From contig CM043697.1 of the NCBI GenBank assembly GCA_023935145.1, positions 46,848,001 to 46,912,000 on the forward strand: 64,000 nt of DNA. The letters are read 5' to 3'. The notes under the pieces were generated by a model. It worked only from the letters and a program-made list of their open reading frames with translations, was not told the origin of the DNA and did not search any database. The translations under genes were made by a program, and so were the position numbers. Positions 46,607 to 56,728 of the stretch are shown one piece after another; positions within the stretch are counted from its first letter, which is position 1; the number at the start of each line of letters is the position of its first letter. Source of the stretch: Bretschneidera sinensis. Lineage: Eukaryota; Streptophyta; Magnoliopsida; Brassicales; Akaniaceae.

Positions 46607-47534
46607 TGTTGGAAATCACTTTGACAAGATGCCCAGATGGTGATCTTCCAAACACCCAAGTCTAGAATGACTTGTAGAAAGAAATACAGCAATCGAACAT
46701 AAGAACAGAAGATCAAAGAAAGAAAGAAGACAAGCAATTTATTATCGAGGTTCGGCAATATGCCTACGTCCCCGTGAGTTCCTCCGAACCCTCTGCACTA
46801 AATCAAATGGTTCTTACAAGTTACAGCAATCTCCTTCAAGAAACCACAATGTTCTTGAAAAAACCAAGAAGAGAAGAAAAGAAGAAGATGAGAACTAACA
46901 ATGCTCTCTTTCTAATCTAGACTTCTCTCTCTTTTACAACCAGTCTCACTTACAAAGAGTCCCTCTTGTGTTTATGTCTCTCACACAATTCTCTCTATGT
47001 GGTTATAATTGATCTCACAATGTCACAAACTTGTGTGTTTCTAATAATGTTGAAAAATGAGGCTAGAAAACCCCTTTTATAGACATCCACTTCTTGGACA
47101 TTCTTGAGAGTCAATCCTAACCCTTTGATCAAGATCATCACTTAATCATAGCCCTCCATCACTTCCCAAGTGGTGTTGTGCGTTTTAACATTGCACCCAT
47201 GCACCTAAGAGGGTCTTAATGCATGCTGTCTATGTGTGCAGTAGTGTGCCTGGGTGGTGCGATGCTGGTGTAGACTTGATGGTGTGCATGCTGGGAGGTG
47301 CGCCCTGGAGTAGGTGCGTTGCACCTTGACCTGATGCTACTCCCTTCTGCTGCTGTGCGCACACCCTTCTGCTTGTGTGCAGAAGTGCGAATGGCCTTCC
47401 CTTGCTCCAAATTGATGCACACACATGTGTGCAGTCTTCTAACTTACTAAAATTCAATCCTCCAACCTTGGTTTAGACTTTAACCATCTTTGAACCATGG
47501 TTGAACCTGTGCAAACCTTAGACAAATACCAACA
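46607..47534 (-). repeat. 5' LTR of the Copia in CACTA-1
   Basis: 928 bp, TGTTGGAAATC...ATACCAACA. The part at 47230-47420 is rich in GTGCGCA/TGCGCC-type motifs. The full LTR shows how much the 3' copy at 44408-45058 has lost. Confidence 0.9.
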
Positions 47535-47544
47535 ATAATGTACC

Positions 47545-48330
47545 AACCATAGCGGTTTTAGGTAAAAAAAGTAGAAAACTTAAGCAGTAGATGAGGCAGG
47601 TTTACCATCACTTCTGTCAAGTAGAAAGTAACTTATGGGAATAAAAGTAAACCATATCGGATCACTAGTTACAAACCAAAGAGGTTTCATACTCAAAAAG
47701 TATATAACTTAGCGGTTTTAAGGTTTAAAAAAAGGTAGATAATTTAGGTAACGGACAAGACAAATTTACTGTCACGACCGTTTGGTAGAATATAACTTGT
47801 GAGAACAAACAGAATTCATTTTGGATCACTGATTACCAACCCGAAAGGTTTCGGACTCAAAAAGTATATAACTTAGCGGTTTTAAGGTAAAAAAAAGTAG
47901 ATAACTTAGGTAACGGATATAGTGGGCTTACCATCACGTCTGTTTGGTATAATTAACTTGTGGGAACAAATAGAATCTATTTTGGATCATCGGTTACAAA
48001 CCCGAGAGGTTTCAGACTCAAAAAGTATATAATTTAGCGGTTTTAAGGTAAAAAAAAGTTGATAACATAGGTAACGGAGGAGTCGGGTTTACTATCACGC
48101 CTGTTTGATAGAATGTAACTTGTATGAACAAACGAAATTCATTTCGGATCACTGATTACAAACCGGAGAGGTTTCAGACTCAAAAAGTATATAATTTAGC
48201 GGTTTTAAAGTAAAAAAAAAAGTAAATAACTTAGATTACGGACGATGTGGGTTTACTGTCACATCCGTTTAGTAGAATATAACAGACGAGACAAACTCAC
48301 AAAGTATATAACTTAGTGGTTTTACTTTCA
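47545..48330. repeat. 162-bp minisatellite in CACTA-1 TNPA intron
   Basis: Landmark 'aacttagcggttttaagg' (or a close variant) starts at 47706, 47870, 48031, 48193 and 48310, with spacings of 164, 161, 162 and a shortened 117; a first partial unit begins near 47545. Units share 'ggtttcagactcaaaaagta' and 'gtcacgtccgtttggtagaa' blocks. A related array lies at 54150-55135 in CACTA-3. Confidence 0.9.
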
Positions 48331-48392
48331 TAAATTATTTGGTATTTGTTTTGGTTTATATATATATTTGACCATTTTATTTTTTATATATA

Positions 48393-48472
48393 GGATCTAG
48401 CTGAAGAGGAGGATGCTGATCATGTGGACCCGATGGTGACACACACTTGGCTGACTAATAGTTTTATTTTTA
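48393..48472 (+). pseudogene. tnpA: Last exon of CACTA-1 TNPA-like gene
   Basis: After a pyrimidine/AT-rich acceptor (TATAGG near 48392) the frame reads DLAEEEDADHVDPMVTHTWL then TNS, an acidic end closed by a stop. CACTA-3 has the matching exon at 55195-55274, after its own minisatellite. Confidence 0.55.
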
Positions 48473-48699
48473 AACATTTGTATTTAGAATTTTTGAAATA
48501 TTCGATTATTTTTTTGAAGGGGGGATATTCAATTATCAATTGTATTTTCATTTGTATATTATATTTTATTAATTTACGAAATATTTTGTATTCCCGATTT
48601 CGTTGTAATATGTATTTTTTAAATATATTTGAAGCAGTTTGAATATATTTTAATAGGGAAAATCGAAAAAACAAATAAAAATATTCAGAAATTAATTAA

Positions 48700-49186
48700 T
48701 ATCACTGATGGATCAATCTCTTGGTGATAGTATTGCACATTAATACCAGGGGATTGCTGTCGTCGATGATAATCATTATCAATTATCACCGAAGAACACA
48801 TCTGTCGTGTTGAGCTTAGTTCATTTTTTAATTTTTTTTTAAAAACAACTCATTATCGAGGTATTCATCCCTCAGTGATAAGTACTATTATTACCGACGA
48901 GTCATCCATTGATGTTGGTCAAATTATTTTACTATTGTTTTTAAAACGACCAGAAAATATATTTTTTAAAAACACTATCATCGAGGAACTCCTCCCTTAG
49001 AGATAGTTGTCGATGATAACCTATCACTGAGGGAATATTTTGGCCATCAGTAAAAAAGGTATTACCGATGAGCTTAATACCAATGGGGTTATCATCGAGA
49101 GAATTCCCTCGGTGATAAGTATTATTGACGGCAGAAGACCCTTCACCAACAAGATTTATCGGTGATAAGTGGTTTTTTTTGTAGTG
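48700..49186. repeat. Right subterminal repeats and terminus of CACTA-1
   Basis: About ten ATCACCGA(G/T)GG-type motifs in both orientations precede the terminal TTTTGTAGTG at 49186. They mirror the left array, with the same motif. Confidence 0.88.
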
Positions 49187-49189
49187 GAC

Positions 49190-49889
49190 CCACTTTCCAA
49201 TTGATCTTGTCGGGGTCAGGTGATTTCTACACTCATTTAGCATAGTAATTTAGAGACGATTTGGAGCAGCCAAGCTTGATTTTATTTATGTATGTATTGT
49301 GTTTGTTGTTAATTATTGTTGCTAAAAGTTTTAATATTTAGAGCCAACAACTTTTGCACTGAATCGATGTAAGCAACTGTTTTATCATAGACATAATAGT
49401 ATGGGCATGCAGTCCATGAACATGAAGAAGACTTATTTCGAACAATATTATGGAGTAATGCTTTTTAGGATAATTGTTTGTTGTTATATATATATATATT
49501 TATATATATATATAGAAATTGGGAATGGATTTCTATCGAGAATATATATCATCTTTGTCAAATCTTTCCTAGTCGTATGTCTGCACCATTGGCCTACTAA
49601 TATATAGTTTTAGCAAACATGAAGACAAAATCCGTGATTAATTACTTGTCTTATAAGAGGAGGTATGGTCACGGATGGATTATATATGCAGCATGCTCTT
49701 CATCACTGTTGAACACACTTCTTATTCTACAGTAGTTACATATCTTTGTTTTTATTTTTATATTCGGTAAATGATACTTAAAATTTTTTTAACATATTTT
49801 TAAATTTCTTAAATATAACTTAAATAGTAAAGTTTAAAAGTTTCAATGGGTGAGCTTGTCCTATAAATGATAAATGAGAAATATAATTA
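49190..49889. other. Intergenic DNA between CACTA-1 and the TRIM
   Basis: AT-rich with a TA-rich run near 49488-49515. Short frames only, no recognised element or gene. Confidence 0.5.
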
Positions 49890-49894
49890 CGTTA

Positions 49895-50609
49895 TGTAAG
49901 GATTATGGACACCACATATCTCCACATTGGTATGATATTGTCCACTTTGGGTCTAAGCCCTCATAAATTTGCTATTGGGTTTTTACCCCAAAATGCCTCA
50001 TACAAATAGAGATATTTGTCCATCCTTATATACCCATGATCCTCCCCACTTCTAGCCAATGTGGGACTTTGGTCGAATACCCAACAATCCTCCCCTCGAA
50101 CAAAGGACCACCGAGCCTCCCCTCAAACGATCATCCATCTGTCCACTCTCTACCAACCAGGACTCACCACTCCACTGCATTGGAGCACACGCCTTACATG
50201 GAGCACCACCTGCCTCGAGAGCTTGCTCTATCCCAGGTCAACTCCTCTTCACCGTGTTAGGACCAGGACACGTCCATAAAGAATCTGGAGCACACCGCCT
50301 GTCTAACCGAGCTCATCCACGGATCTCATCGTGATCTAACCTGGGCCCACCACCTTCGTTCGGCATTCTAAGGATTCATCCACATGGCTAACTCCGGGGC
50401 ATGGCTTTGATACCACTTGTAAGGATTATGGACACCACATATCTCCACATTAGTATGATATTGTCCACTTTGGGCCTAAGCTCTCATGGATTTGCTCTTG
50501 AGTTTTTACCCCAAAAAGCCTCATACCAATAGAAATATTTGTCCATCCTTATATACCCATGATCCTCCCCACTTCTAACCAATGTGGGACTTTGGTCGAA
50601 TACCCAACA
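49895..50609 (-). mobile_element. TRIM (terminal-repeat retrotransposon in miniature)
   Basis: 715 bp with 192-bp LTRs (49895-50086 and 50418-50609). Both start TGTAAGGATTATGG and end ATACCCAACA on the plus strand. The perfect duplication CGTTA lies at 49890-49894 and 50610-50614. The minus strand carries the primer site TGGTATCAAAGC (50404-50415) and a TTCGAGGGGAGGAT polypurine tract (about 50100-50087). LTRs contain GGGTATATAAGG as TATA box on the minus strand. I count about eleven differences between the LTRs. There is no coding capacity, so it depends on another element. Confidence 0.93.
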
Positions 50610-50614
50610 CGTTA

Positions 50615-51581
50615 GCCTAATAATATGCATTGCTATCAACTCATAAGATTATTAACTTTAATTTCATTTTGCTACCATTTAACTTTGTTGAATCATCAAA
50701 TTATCCTTTTTTTTTTCCTATGCTACCATTATAATGTCATCACCATCTCAAATTTCATCATTTCGCACCCACAAAAAAAAAATTAAAATAATTAATACAA
50801 AATATGTGCGATGTTAACATAATGACTCGATTTTTATTATTAATTACTCATTTTCCACCACAATAATTATATGAACTAAAATATTTCATCATGCATCATA
50901 TATAGTCACAATAGGAGAAAAAATCTGAATATGAAACAGTGCACCAACTCCTAAATCACCTAAGCATATAAACAGACCTAAAGAATATGCAAAAGCATAA
51001 GCAACATATACAGTGCACCAACATAAAACAATATATGAAAATAATCAAGGAGAAAAAGGGAGACTAAAAGCGCAAAAAACGTACATGTGCATAAAAATTT
51101 GCAACCATTAAAACAAATTTACTTGTAGATGAAATAATGAAACAAAACAGAGAAAGCCAAGCAGTATGAGAAAACTATAATCAAACTATCGTTGAAAATG
51201 CGTGATTATTTTTTATAAGTAAAAAAATAAAGCATGATTATTAAGATTTTAAGTAATGAAAAAAAACCAATGGAAATGAGAAAACAAAAATTGAAAATAG
51301 TAATAATTCTTACAAAGTTTTGCTTGAAGAAAAGCCATTGATAATTCCTTGCATATGTTGACAAATCTTATACATTTATAAAGAAATCAAATGGATTTAA
51401 AGATTTTGAAATGGTAAATATGAAGATTTTGAATATTTTGATTTGTTGATAATAGTAGAAGAAGTCAAGTAAAGGGGAGAGATTAAGAAAAAAATAAAAG
51501 ACATGACGTAAATTCTTTTGTAACTCCTACCCCCAATTAATTTGTCATCTATCTCAAATTATATATGTTAATGATTTTATA
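50615..51581. other. AT-rich intergenic DNA
   Basis: No recognisable element or gene. It contains poly-A stretches and ends at the CACTA-3 left terminus. Confidence 0.5.
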
Positions 51582-51599
51582 CACTACAAGAAAGATCCT

Positions 51600-51905
51600 T
51601 TTCTGCGATGGAAATAGCAGCGACGGGCAATTCCCCTCGCTGTAAGTAGCTATCCGCAACGGGAAACCCGTCACTGATGATCTTATACCATTTTTTCCTC
51701 GAAAATTATCAGCGAGGGGAATCCCGTCGCTGATAATTTTTTCCCCTCGTTGATAGTTTATTGCCTGTCACTAATATTTAATAATACCCTCACTGATATA
51801 TATCCAAAATATCTGGTTTTAGGATATTTTAAAAACAATGTAAATTAATATCAGCGAGGAGAATCCCCCCGTTGATACACAACCCGTCACTGATGTATTT
51901 TTTAA
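51600..51905. repeat. Left subterminal repeats of CACTA-3
   Basis: About twelve copies of CAGCGAGGGGAATCCC-like and CCCGTCGCTGAT-like motifs in both orientations. The counterpart is at 55498-55770. Confidence 0.8.
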
Positions 51906-51974
51906 AAGAGAAGCCCAAAACGACGTAGTTTCTATTCACCATTTCTTCATCTCTTCACAGTCCCAGCTTGTCTG

Positions 51975-52370
51975 TTCTCTCTCTCTCTCCACGATTTCTT
52001 TATGCTGCGTGCAACCTCCATCTTCCCTCCATTTTCTCCTCTCTCCGTCGTCCTCCATTTTCATTGTTCTTATGATTCTCTCTCTCTCTCCGTCATACCA
52101 GGCCGCACTGGTCACTTCCAGCTACAGCTGGTCCTCCAAACTGGCAACAATTTTCTCCCTTTCCTCTATCTCTTCCCTTGGCCAAGAATCGAATCTTTCT
52201 CTCTCTCTCTCTCTAAAACAACAAATTTCATTTTTCGATCTATTTTCTCTCTCTACAAAAATAGTAAAATTCCTACCACTTTTAGACGTTTTCCAATGGC
52301 CCACACGACGATTTAGGAAGGTTAAGTCTTCATCTTCCTCCTATTTCTCAACTTTCTCTCATTAAGTTAT
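51975..52370 (+). promoter_or_regulatory. Pyrimidine-rich leader region of CACTA-3
   Basis: C/T-rich sequence with several CT runs directly after the subterminal repeats, where the En/Spm transcript starts. Two overlapping open frames (to 104 and 118 residues) are rich in Ser/Leu/Phe, as expected from CT repeats. I regard them as chance. Confidence 0.4.
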
Positions 52371-53147
52371 GTTTAAAAAATTAGGTACAATTTTGATATT
52401 ATTTGGGTTTGAATTAATTTGGGTTATTAAAAAATATTTGTATATTATTTTCTTGCAAGGTTTCATCACTCTCAATTTTACCCTCAAGATCATCCTCCGC
52501 TAGTTAGGTACGTTTGTAACACTTGATTTTACTAAATCTACTAGCTATGCTATAAGCTATTGAAATGCTAATCTAAGTTTTACTATACTAATTATCCAAT
52601 ATATATTATATGCTTTCCAGTATGATTTGATGAGATTGACTTATACATATTTTAAATGCTTGGCATATTAGTGTGTGTGTGCATGGGGGCTAGGTGTGTG
52701 TATGAGTGTGGGTGGGTGAGGTAGTTAGTTTGTATGTTAGTATGTTAATATGTTATTTAGTAATTATGTTAGTTTGTATTTGGTGTGTTAGTATGTTAGT
52801 ATCTCAGTTAGTTAGTTTGTAGTTTAGTGCATTAGTATGTTAGTTTGTAGTTTAGTGCATTAGTATGTTAGTTTGTATTTAGTTTATATGTTAGTATGTT
52901 AGTAAGTTAGATATCATCCAAAAAAGAATGATACAGCAAGTATATTCCTATACTAGTATGTAGGGTTGGATTGGTTGAATTACCAAAGGTTTCTCTGGCA
53001 TTTGAAATCTTATAATTTAGGTCTTACCCTTAGATTTTCCGTCTAGAGATTATTGAGCGTTACAAATACTCTTGTTACTTACCAATTAATATGTTTTCAA
53101 TGAGAGTGTTTGTATTCAAATAATCTTTGGTTGTCTAGTGTGGACAG
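52371..53147. other. Non-coding part of CACTA-3, with TTAGT repeats
   Basis: Between 52720 and 52915 the phrase 'tagtatgttagt' recurs many times, forming an irregular microsatellite with a TGTG run before it (52670-52715). No coding signal. Confidence 0.6.
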
Positions 53148-53384
53148 TTTAGGAATACACTATCCATATTGCAGTTAGTTTTTCCATGCTTGTTTTGTTT
53201 CGAGTAAATTTCGGTAGCATCTCTTCCCTGTTCTCCGGGTACATACTGAATTCGGGGTTACCTCCTTCGGATAGCTCCGAATTTAAGTCATACACTTGAA
53301 GAACTAAGGGGAGATGCTGGCAAAATTTATTTGAAACAAACAAGTCTGGAAAACTAATTGCAATATGGATCACGCATTCTTGAA
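53148..53384 (+). ncRNA. Long hairpin inside CACTA-3 (putative small-RNA precursor)
   Basis: Two arms of about 105-110 nt (roughly 53150-53258 and 53274-53382) are complementary at about four positions in five, with a loop of about 15-20 nt. For example, 'atccatattgcagttagtt' pairs with 'aactaattgcaatatggat', and 'gtagcatctcttccct' with 'aggggagatgct'. A truncated homologue exists in CACTA-1 (33319-33507). Rice miR820 is a known case of a microRNA made from a CACTA element. Whether this hairpin is transcribed or processed is unknown. Confidence 0.5.
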
Positions 53385-53569
53385 TGGGTTAGGAACCTCC
53401 ACCTATTAGTGAATGGAAAGAACACATTTGTTAAGCAGAAACATGCACTAGTTGCAGATTATGGGAACAATTTAAATTTTTTTATCCTTTTAGTCTATAG
53501 AATGATATCGTTTTAATCGATGGATCACACATTCTACCAATTTTATTCATTCATTTTTTTATAAGATAT

Positions 53570-53925
53570 GATGGTGATTAGAGGTTGAGGGAGAAGTAGA
53601 GGTCATGTGGCAGGTCGCGGGAGAGGTATTGGACAACCCATGGCTGACCCAGGACTTGCTGCAGGTAAAGTATACATATAATTTTTGTTCATTTTCTATA
53701 CTACCCTTTTTAAACTATATTGAATTTTTTTATTGACATGTCAATATTTATTGAAACTGTAGGTGGAGGGGAGCCCGCTACAGGGCTAGATTTGTAGGGT
53801 GTTCAAGAGGTAGCGAGGACTGGTAGAGGACAAACACGGATTTTAGAACCCCCAACAAACCTTTCTGATCGGACCCTACTGACTATTTTGTCCCAGAGAT
53901 GCTTTTATATTAAATTTGTAGTGGG
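53570..53925 (+). pseudogene. tnpA: TNPA-like exons of CACTA-3
   Basis: Exon at 53570-53665 (MMVIRG then a stop, then GRSRGHVAGRGRGIGQPMAD) with GTAAAG-like donor. Exon at 53762-53925: GGGEPATGLDL, stop, 'GVQEVARTGRGQTRILEPPT' and 'LLTILSQRCFYIK'. The plan matches the TNPA exons of CACTA-1 at 43430-43742. Stops make it non-functional. Confidence 0.55.
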
Positions 53926-54149
53926 GTAAAATGTTTATTACCTTTAGTGATTTTGATATGATATTAACAATACACCTTCGATATTTATAGGTCTTTCTCA
54001 AGGTGCAACAAGGTGGTGGGTGTCATTTCTCTTACTGTTATGTGGCATATGCCAACTCCTTGTCCTTCATGGAACCATTACCTAGAATCCATCAGGGGTG
54101 TTGTTTGGAGAGACTTTCTAGTATAGAACTTTTTATTTTCGGATCATGG

Positions 54150-55135
54150 GTTACAAGCCCAAGGAGTTTCAGTAATAAAAAGTAGATAACTTAGCGGTTT
54201 TAAGGTCAAAAGAGTATATACTTGTCTTATGGATGAGGTGGAGTTACTGTCACATCCGTTTGGTAGAATGTGACTAGTTGGAACAAATGGAGCCCATTTC
54301 AGATCACGAGTTACAAACCCTGGAGGTTTTGGTAATAAATGGTAGATAACTTAGCGGTTTTAAGGTCAAAAGAGTATAGTACTTGTCTAACGGACGAGGC
54401 AGGTTACCGTCACGTACATTTGGTAGAATGTGACTAGTGGGAACAAATGAAGTCCATTTTGGATCACGGGTTACAAACCAGAGGGATTTCGGTATAAAAA
54501 AACATATATAACTTAGCAGTTTTAAGGTCAAAAGAGTAGAGTACTTGTCTAACGGACGAGCCAGGGTTATTGTCATTTCCATTTCGTCGAGTATGACTAA
54601 TGGGAACAAATGGAGTCCATTTCGGATCACGGGTTACAAAACCATAGGGTTTCAGTAATAAAAAGTAGATAATTTAGCAGTTTTAAGGTTAAAATAGTAG
54701 AGTACTTGTCTAACAGACGAAGCAGGGTTACTGTTATGTCCGTTTGGTAGAATGTGACTAGTGGGAACAAATGGAGTCCATTTCGGTAATAAAAAGTAGA
54801 TAACTTAGCAGTTTTAAGGTCAAAAGAGTAGAGTACGAACGAGGCGGGGTTACCGTCACGTCCGTTTGGTAGAATGTGACTAGTGGGAACAAATGGAGTC
54901 CATTTTCGATCACGGGTTATAAACTCGGCGCGTTTCGGTATAAAAAAGTAGATAATTTAACGGTTTTAAGGTCAAAAGAGTAGAGTACATATCCAACGGA
55001 TGAGGCGAGGTTACTGTCACATCCGTTTAGTAGAATGTAACTAGTGGGAACAAACCAAATTCATTTCAGATCTCGGGTTTCAAACCCGAGAGGTTTCGGT
55101 AATAAAAAGTAGATAATTTAGCGGTTTTCTACCAA
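54150..55135. repeat. 160-bp minisatellite in CACTA-3 TNPA intron
   Basis: The landmark 'aa(c/t)ttagc(g/a)gttttaagg' starts at 54188, 54348, 54510, 54671, 54802, 54954 and 55114. Units are about 160 bp, two of them shortened by internal deletions. The shared consensus includes 'gtcacgtccgtttggtagaa' and 'gatcacgggttacaaacc', as in the array at 47545-48330 of CACTA-1. Confidence 0.9.
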
Positions 55136-55194
55136 AACGCTTTCAAATTAACTTAATTAGTCTTTCATTCAATAATACTTACTTTTTTGTTTCA

Positions 55195-55274
55195 GCTTTC
55201 TTTTAATGATGCTGGATAAGACGATGAGGCCAGTGAGGATCTTGTGCGTGGCGATGATCTTGGGGACCCTTAGG
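55195..55274 (+). pseudogene. tnpA: Last TNPA-like exon of CACTA-3
   Basis: After a TTTCAG acceptor the frame reads LSFNDAG, stop, DDEASEDLVRGDDLGDP and a stop. This acidic end resembles the last exon of CACTA-1 (48393-48472). Confidence 0.5.
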
Positions 55275-55497
55275 ACATTTTATTTAAATATTATAACATT
55301 TCATGTTCATTATTATTATTATTATTTGGATATTGTACATCGTTTTTGTAATTTTGACTATAATTAGAATTTGTTTACTTCGTATTGATGTACTTATCTA
55401 CAAATTTGAAGGTAAATTCAATACATTGTTAGTAGGAAATTGAGCAGGAATTTTTTTTTTTTTGAAAACATTTCAGGAAATATTATAAAAACTCAAA

Positions 55498-55770
55498 CAA
55501 TCATCAGTGAGAGGATTCCCCTCACTAAGCCCGTCGCCGATGATTGTTTGAATTTGCCACGAGCTCAGCGACGGGCCTCCCCTCGCTGATGCTGCTACTA
55601 TCTTCAGCAAGGGGATTCCCCTCACTGAGCCCGTCGCTGATGATGTTACTATCTGCAACGGCATCAGCAAGGGATAGCTTGAAAATATTTGCGAGAGTAT
55701 TTTCGTTGCTATGCTCGTCGCTACAAATTATTAAAGTCTTTACTTTGATGAAAAACATCAGCGAGGGGAA
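55498..55770. repeat. Right subterminal repeats of CACTA-3
   Basis: CATCAGCGAGGGGA- and CCCGTCGCTGATGA-like motifs repeat in both orientations, as at the left end. The terminal repeat itself is not intact. Confidence 0.8.
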
Positions 55771-55899
55771 GTCTTGTACACATGCACAACCACAGTGTAC
55801 AACACTATATTTTATATTAAAGAATTTAATGTCTTGAACACGTGACACAACCACAAGGAATTTAATATCTTGTATATGTGGCACAACCGTAGTGTATAA

Positions 55900-55900
<1 letters not shown>
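55771..55900. repeat. Degenerate direct repeats at the CACTA-3 break
   Basis: '(g/a)tcttg(t/a)acac' followed by 'cacaaccacagtgtacaac' recurs starting at 55771, 55831 and 55867. The first copy overlaps the place where the right CACTA terminus should be. Confidence 0.6.

Positions 55901-55965
<65 letters not shown>
55901..55965. repeat. Compound microsatellite (TC)10(TA)22
   Basis: A run of TC dinucleotides at 55901-55920 changes directly to TA dinucleotides up to about 55965. Confidence 0.9.
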
Positions 55966-55968
<3 letters not shown>

Positions 55969-56728
55969 CACGGTTTGAACCTCTTTACATGAGGACGGTG
56001 GAAAATGTCCTTAACCAACGTACTACATGAGCACAGAATGTGAATTCTATGATTAACGCATGGTCAATTATCTCATTACATCTCAAAGTCAATTTTTGGT
56101 AATTTGGATTTGATAATTTTTGGAAGGGAGGGAGAAATATATGCTTCACATTTTAAAAATTAAGTTTTTTTGTGATAATTAAAACTAATCAAAAATTGGA
56201 ATACAATTGAAATTTAGTCCAAATGAAATTAACAATTCTACCGAATTAAATGAGCCATAAGAGAAATATAAATTCTTTCAAAATTTTCAATAAAAACAAG
56301 CTTAATTGTTGATGTTGAAAACCGTAGAGATGAACCGAGCACACTAGAACCTGAAAAATAAAAATTCGCCAGGAGTTTGGTTCTCAGTAAGACCTTTTGA
56401 TGCTCAAATAAGTAATGATTCAAAATGTTTTAAGCAAAAAAAGAAAAAGAATGAAATACCTTATCAACATGAGAGCCCTCTTTAAATGGTAAAAGAGTCG
56501 GTTTGATTAGGAAACAACCTTTCTTAATTTTCTCTTGTAATCTAAACATTTCTGTTACATAAAATTATATAGAGGAGGTAAATGAATTAGAGAAAGGAAC
56601 TGAAGTTACTATTAAAGCTACTGAAGCTGCAAATGAAGAAGACTGCCAAGTGTAAGCCTTTTATTCTATTTTATGTCAAATATAAAAACTTATACGCAAT
56701 TATTGAATTATATATTGGAAATCAATTC

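Larger units (their letters stand above)
44408..47534 (-). mobile_element. Deleted Copia retrotransposon in CACTA-1
   Basis: It starts TGTTGGAAATC at 44408 and ends ATACCAACA at 47534, with a perfect duplication ATAAT (44403-44407 and 47535-47539). The 5' LTR is 46607-47534. The tRNA-Met primer site (GGTATCAGAGC, minus) is at 46594-46604. Gag, zinc knuckle, protease and GAG-preintegrase follow. Integrase, RT and RNase H are deleted, and the remaining pol joins directly to a shortened 3' LTR near 45058. The solo LTR at 59742-60740 is the same family. Confidence 0.92.
19126..49186 (+). mobile_element. CACTA-1: 30-kb En/Spm transposon containing other elements
   Basis: The left end is CACTACAAGAAAATCG at 19126. 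The right end reads, inverted, CACTACAAAAAAAACC at 49186. The 3-bp target duplication GAC (19123-19125 and 49187-49189) is perfect. Both ends carry repeated ATCACCGA(G/T)GG subterminal motifs, typical TNPA binding repeats. Residual genes on the plus strand are TNPD exons (34064-34909), a DUF4216 exon (41881-42525), a poly-Glu tract, and TNPA exons (43430-44372 and 48393-48472). The TNP2 core is missing, so it cannot supply its own transposase. Much of its length is later insertions. Confidence 0.93.
51582..55776 (+). mobile_element. CACTA-3: small TNPA-only En/Spm element
   Basis: The left terminus is CACTACAAGAAAGATCC at 51582, preceded by ATA. Subterminal motifs (CAGCGAGGGG, CCCGTCGCTGAT) occur at 51600-51900 and again at 55498-55770. 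The right terminal sequence fades at 'gtcttgta' (55771-55778), where CTTGTAGTG is expected, so the right end is damaged and no target duplication can be shown. Inside are a pyrimidine-rich leader, a long hairpin, TNPA-like exons and a minisatellite, but no TNPD. It could only move with transposase from elsewhere, and probably not at all without a right end. Confidence 0.8.

Noticed and set aside
47216..47457. Two minus-strand frames in the Copia LTR
   Set aside because: They overlap in different phases within a repeat-rich LTR segment and have no family features.
47545..48330. CRISPR array or centromeric satellite
   Set aside because: Units are contiguous without unique spacers, and the array is short and confined to a transposon intron.
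50036..50334. Three overlapping plus-strand frames as genes
   Set aside because: They lie in the TRIM LTR and internal region, which is non-coding in this class.
49895..50609. A Cassandra-type TRIM with a 5S RNA-like promoter
   Set aside because: I saw no 5S-like internal promoter sequence in the 192-bp LTRs; they have a TATA box instead.
52002..52365. Two overlapping frames of 104 and 118 residues as small proteins
   Set aside because: Their composition follows CT repeats, they overlap in different phases, and they lie in the presumed CACTA-3 leader.
55525..55971. A 148-residue minus-strand frame with a Tyr-Ile repeat
   Set aside because: The repeat comes from the (TA)n microsatellite and the rest from CACTA-3 subterminal repeats.
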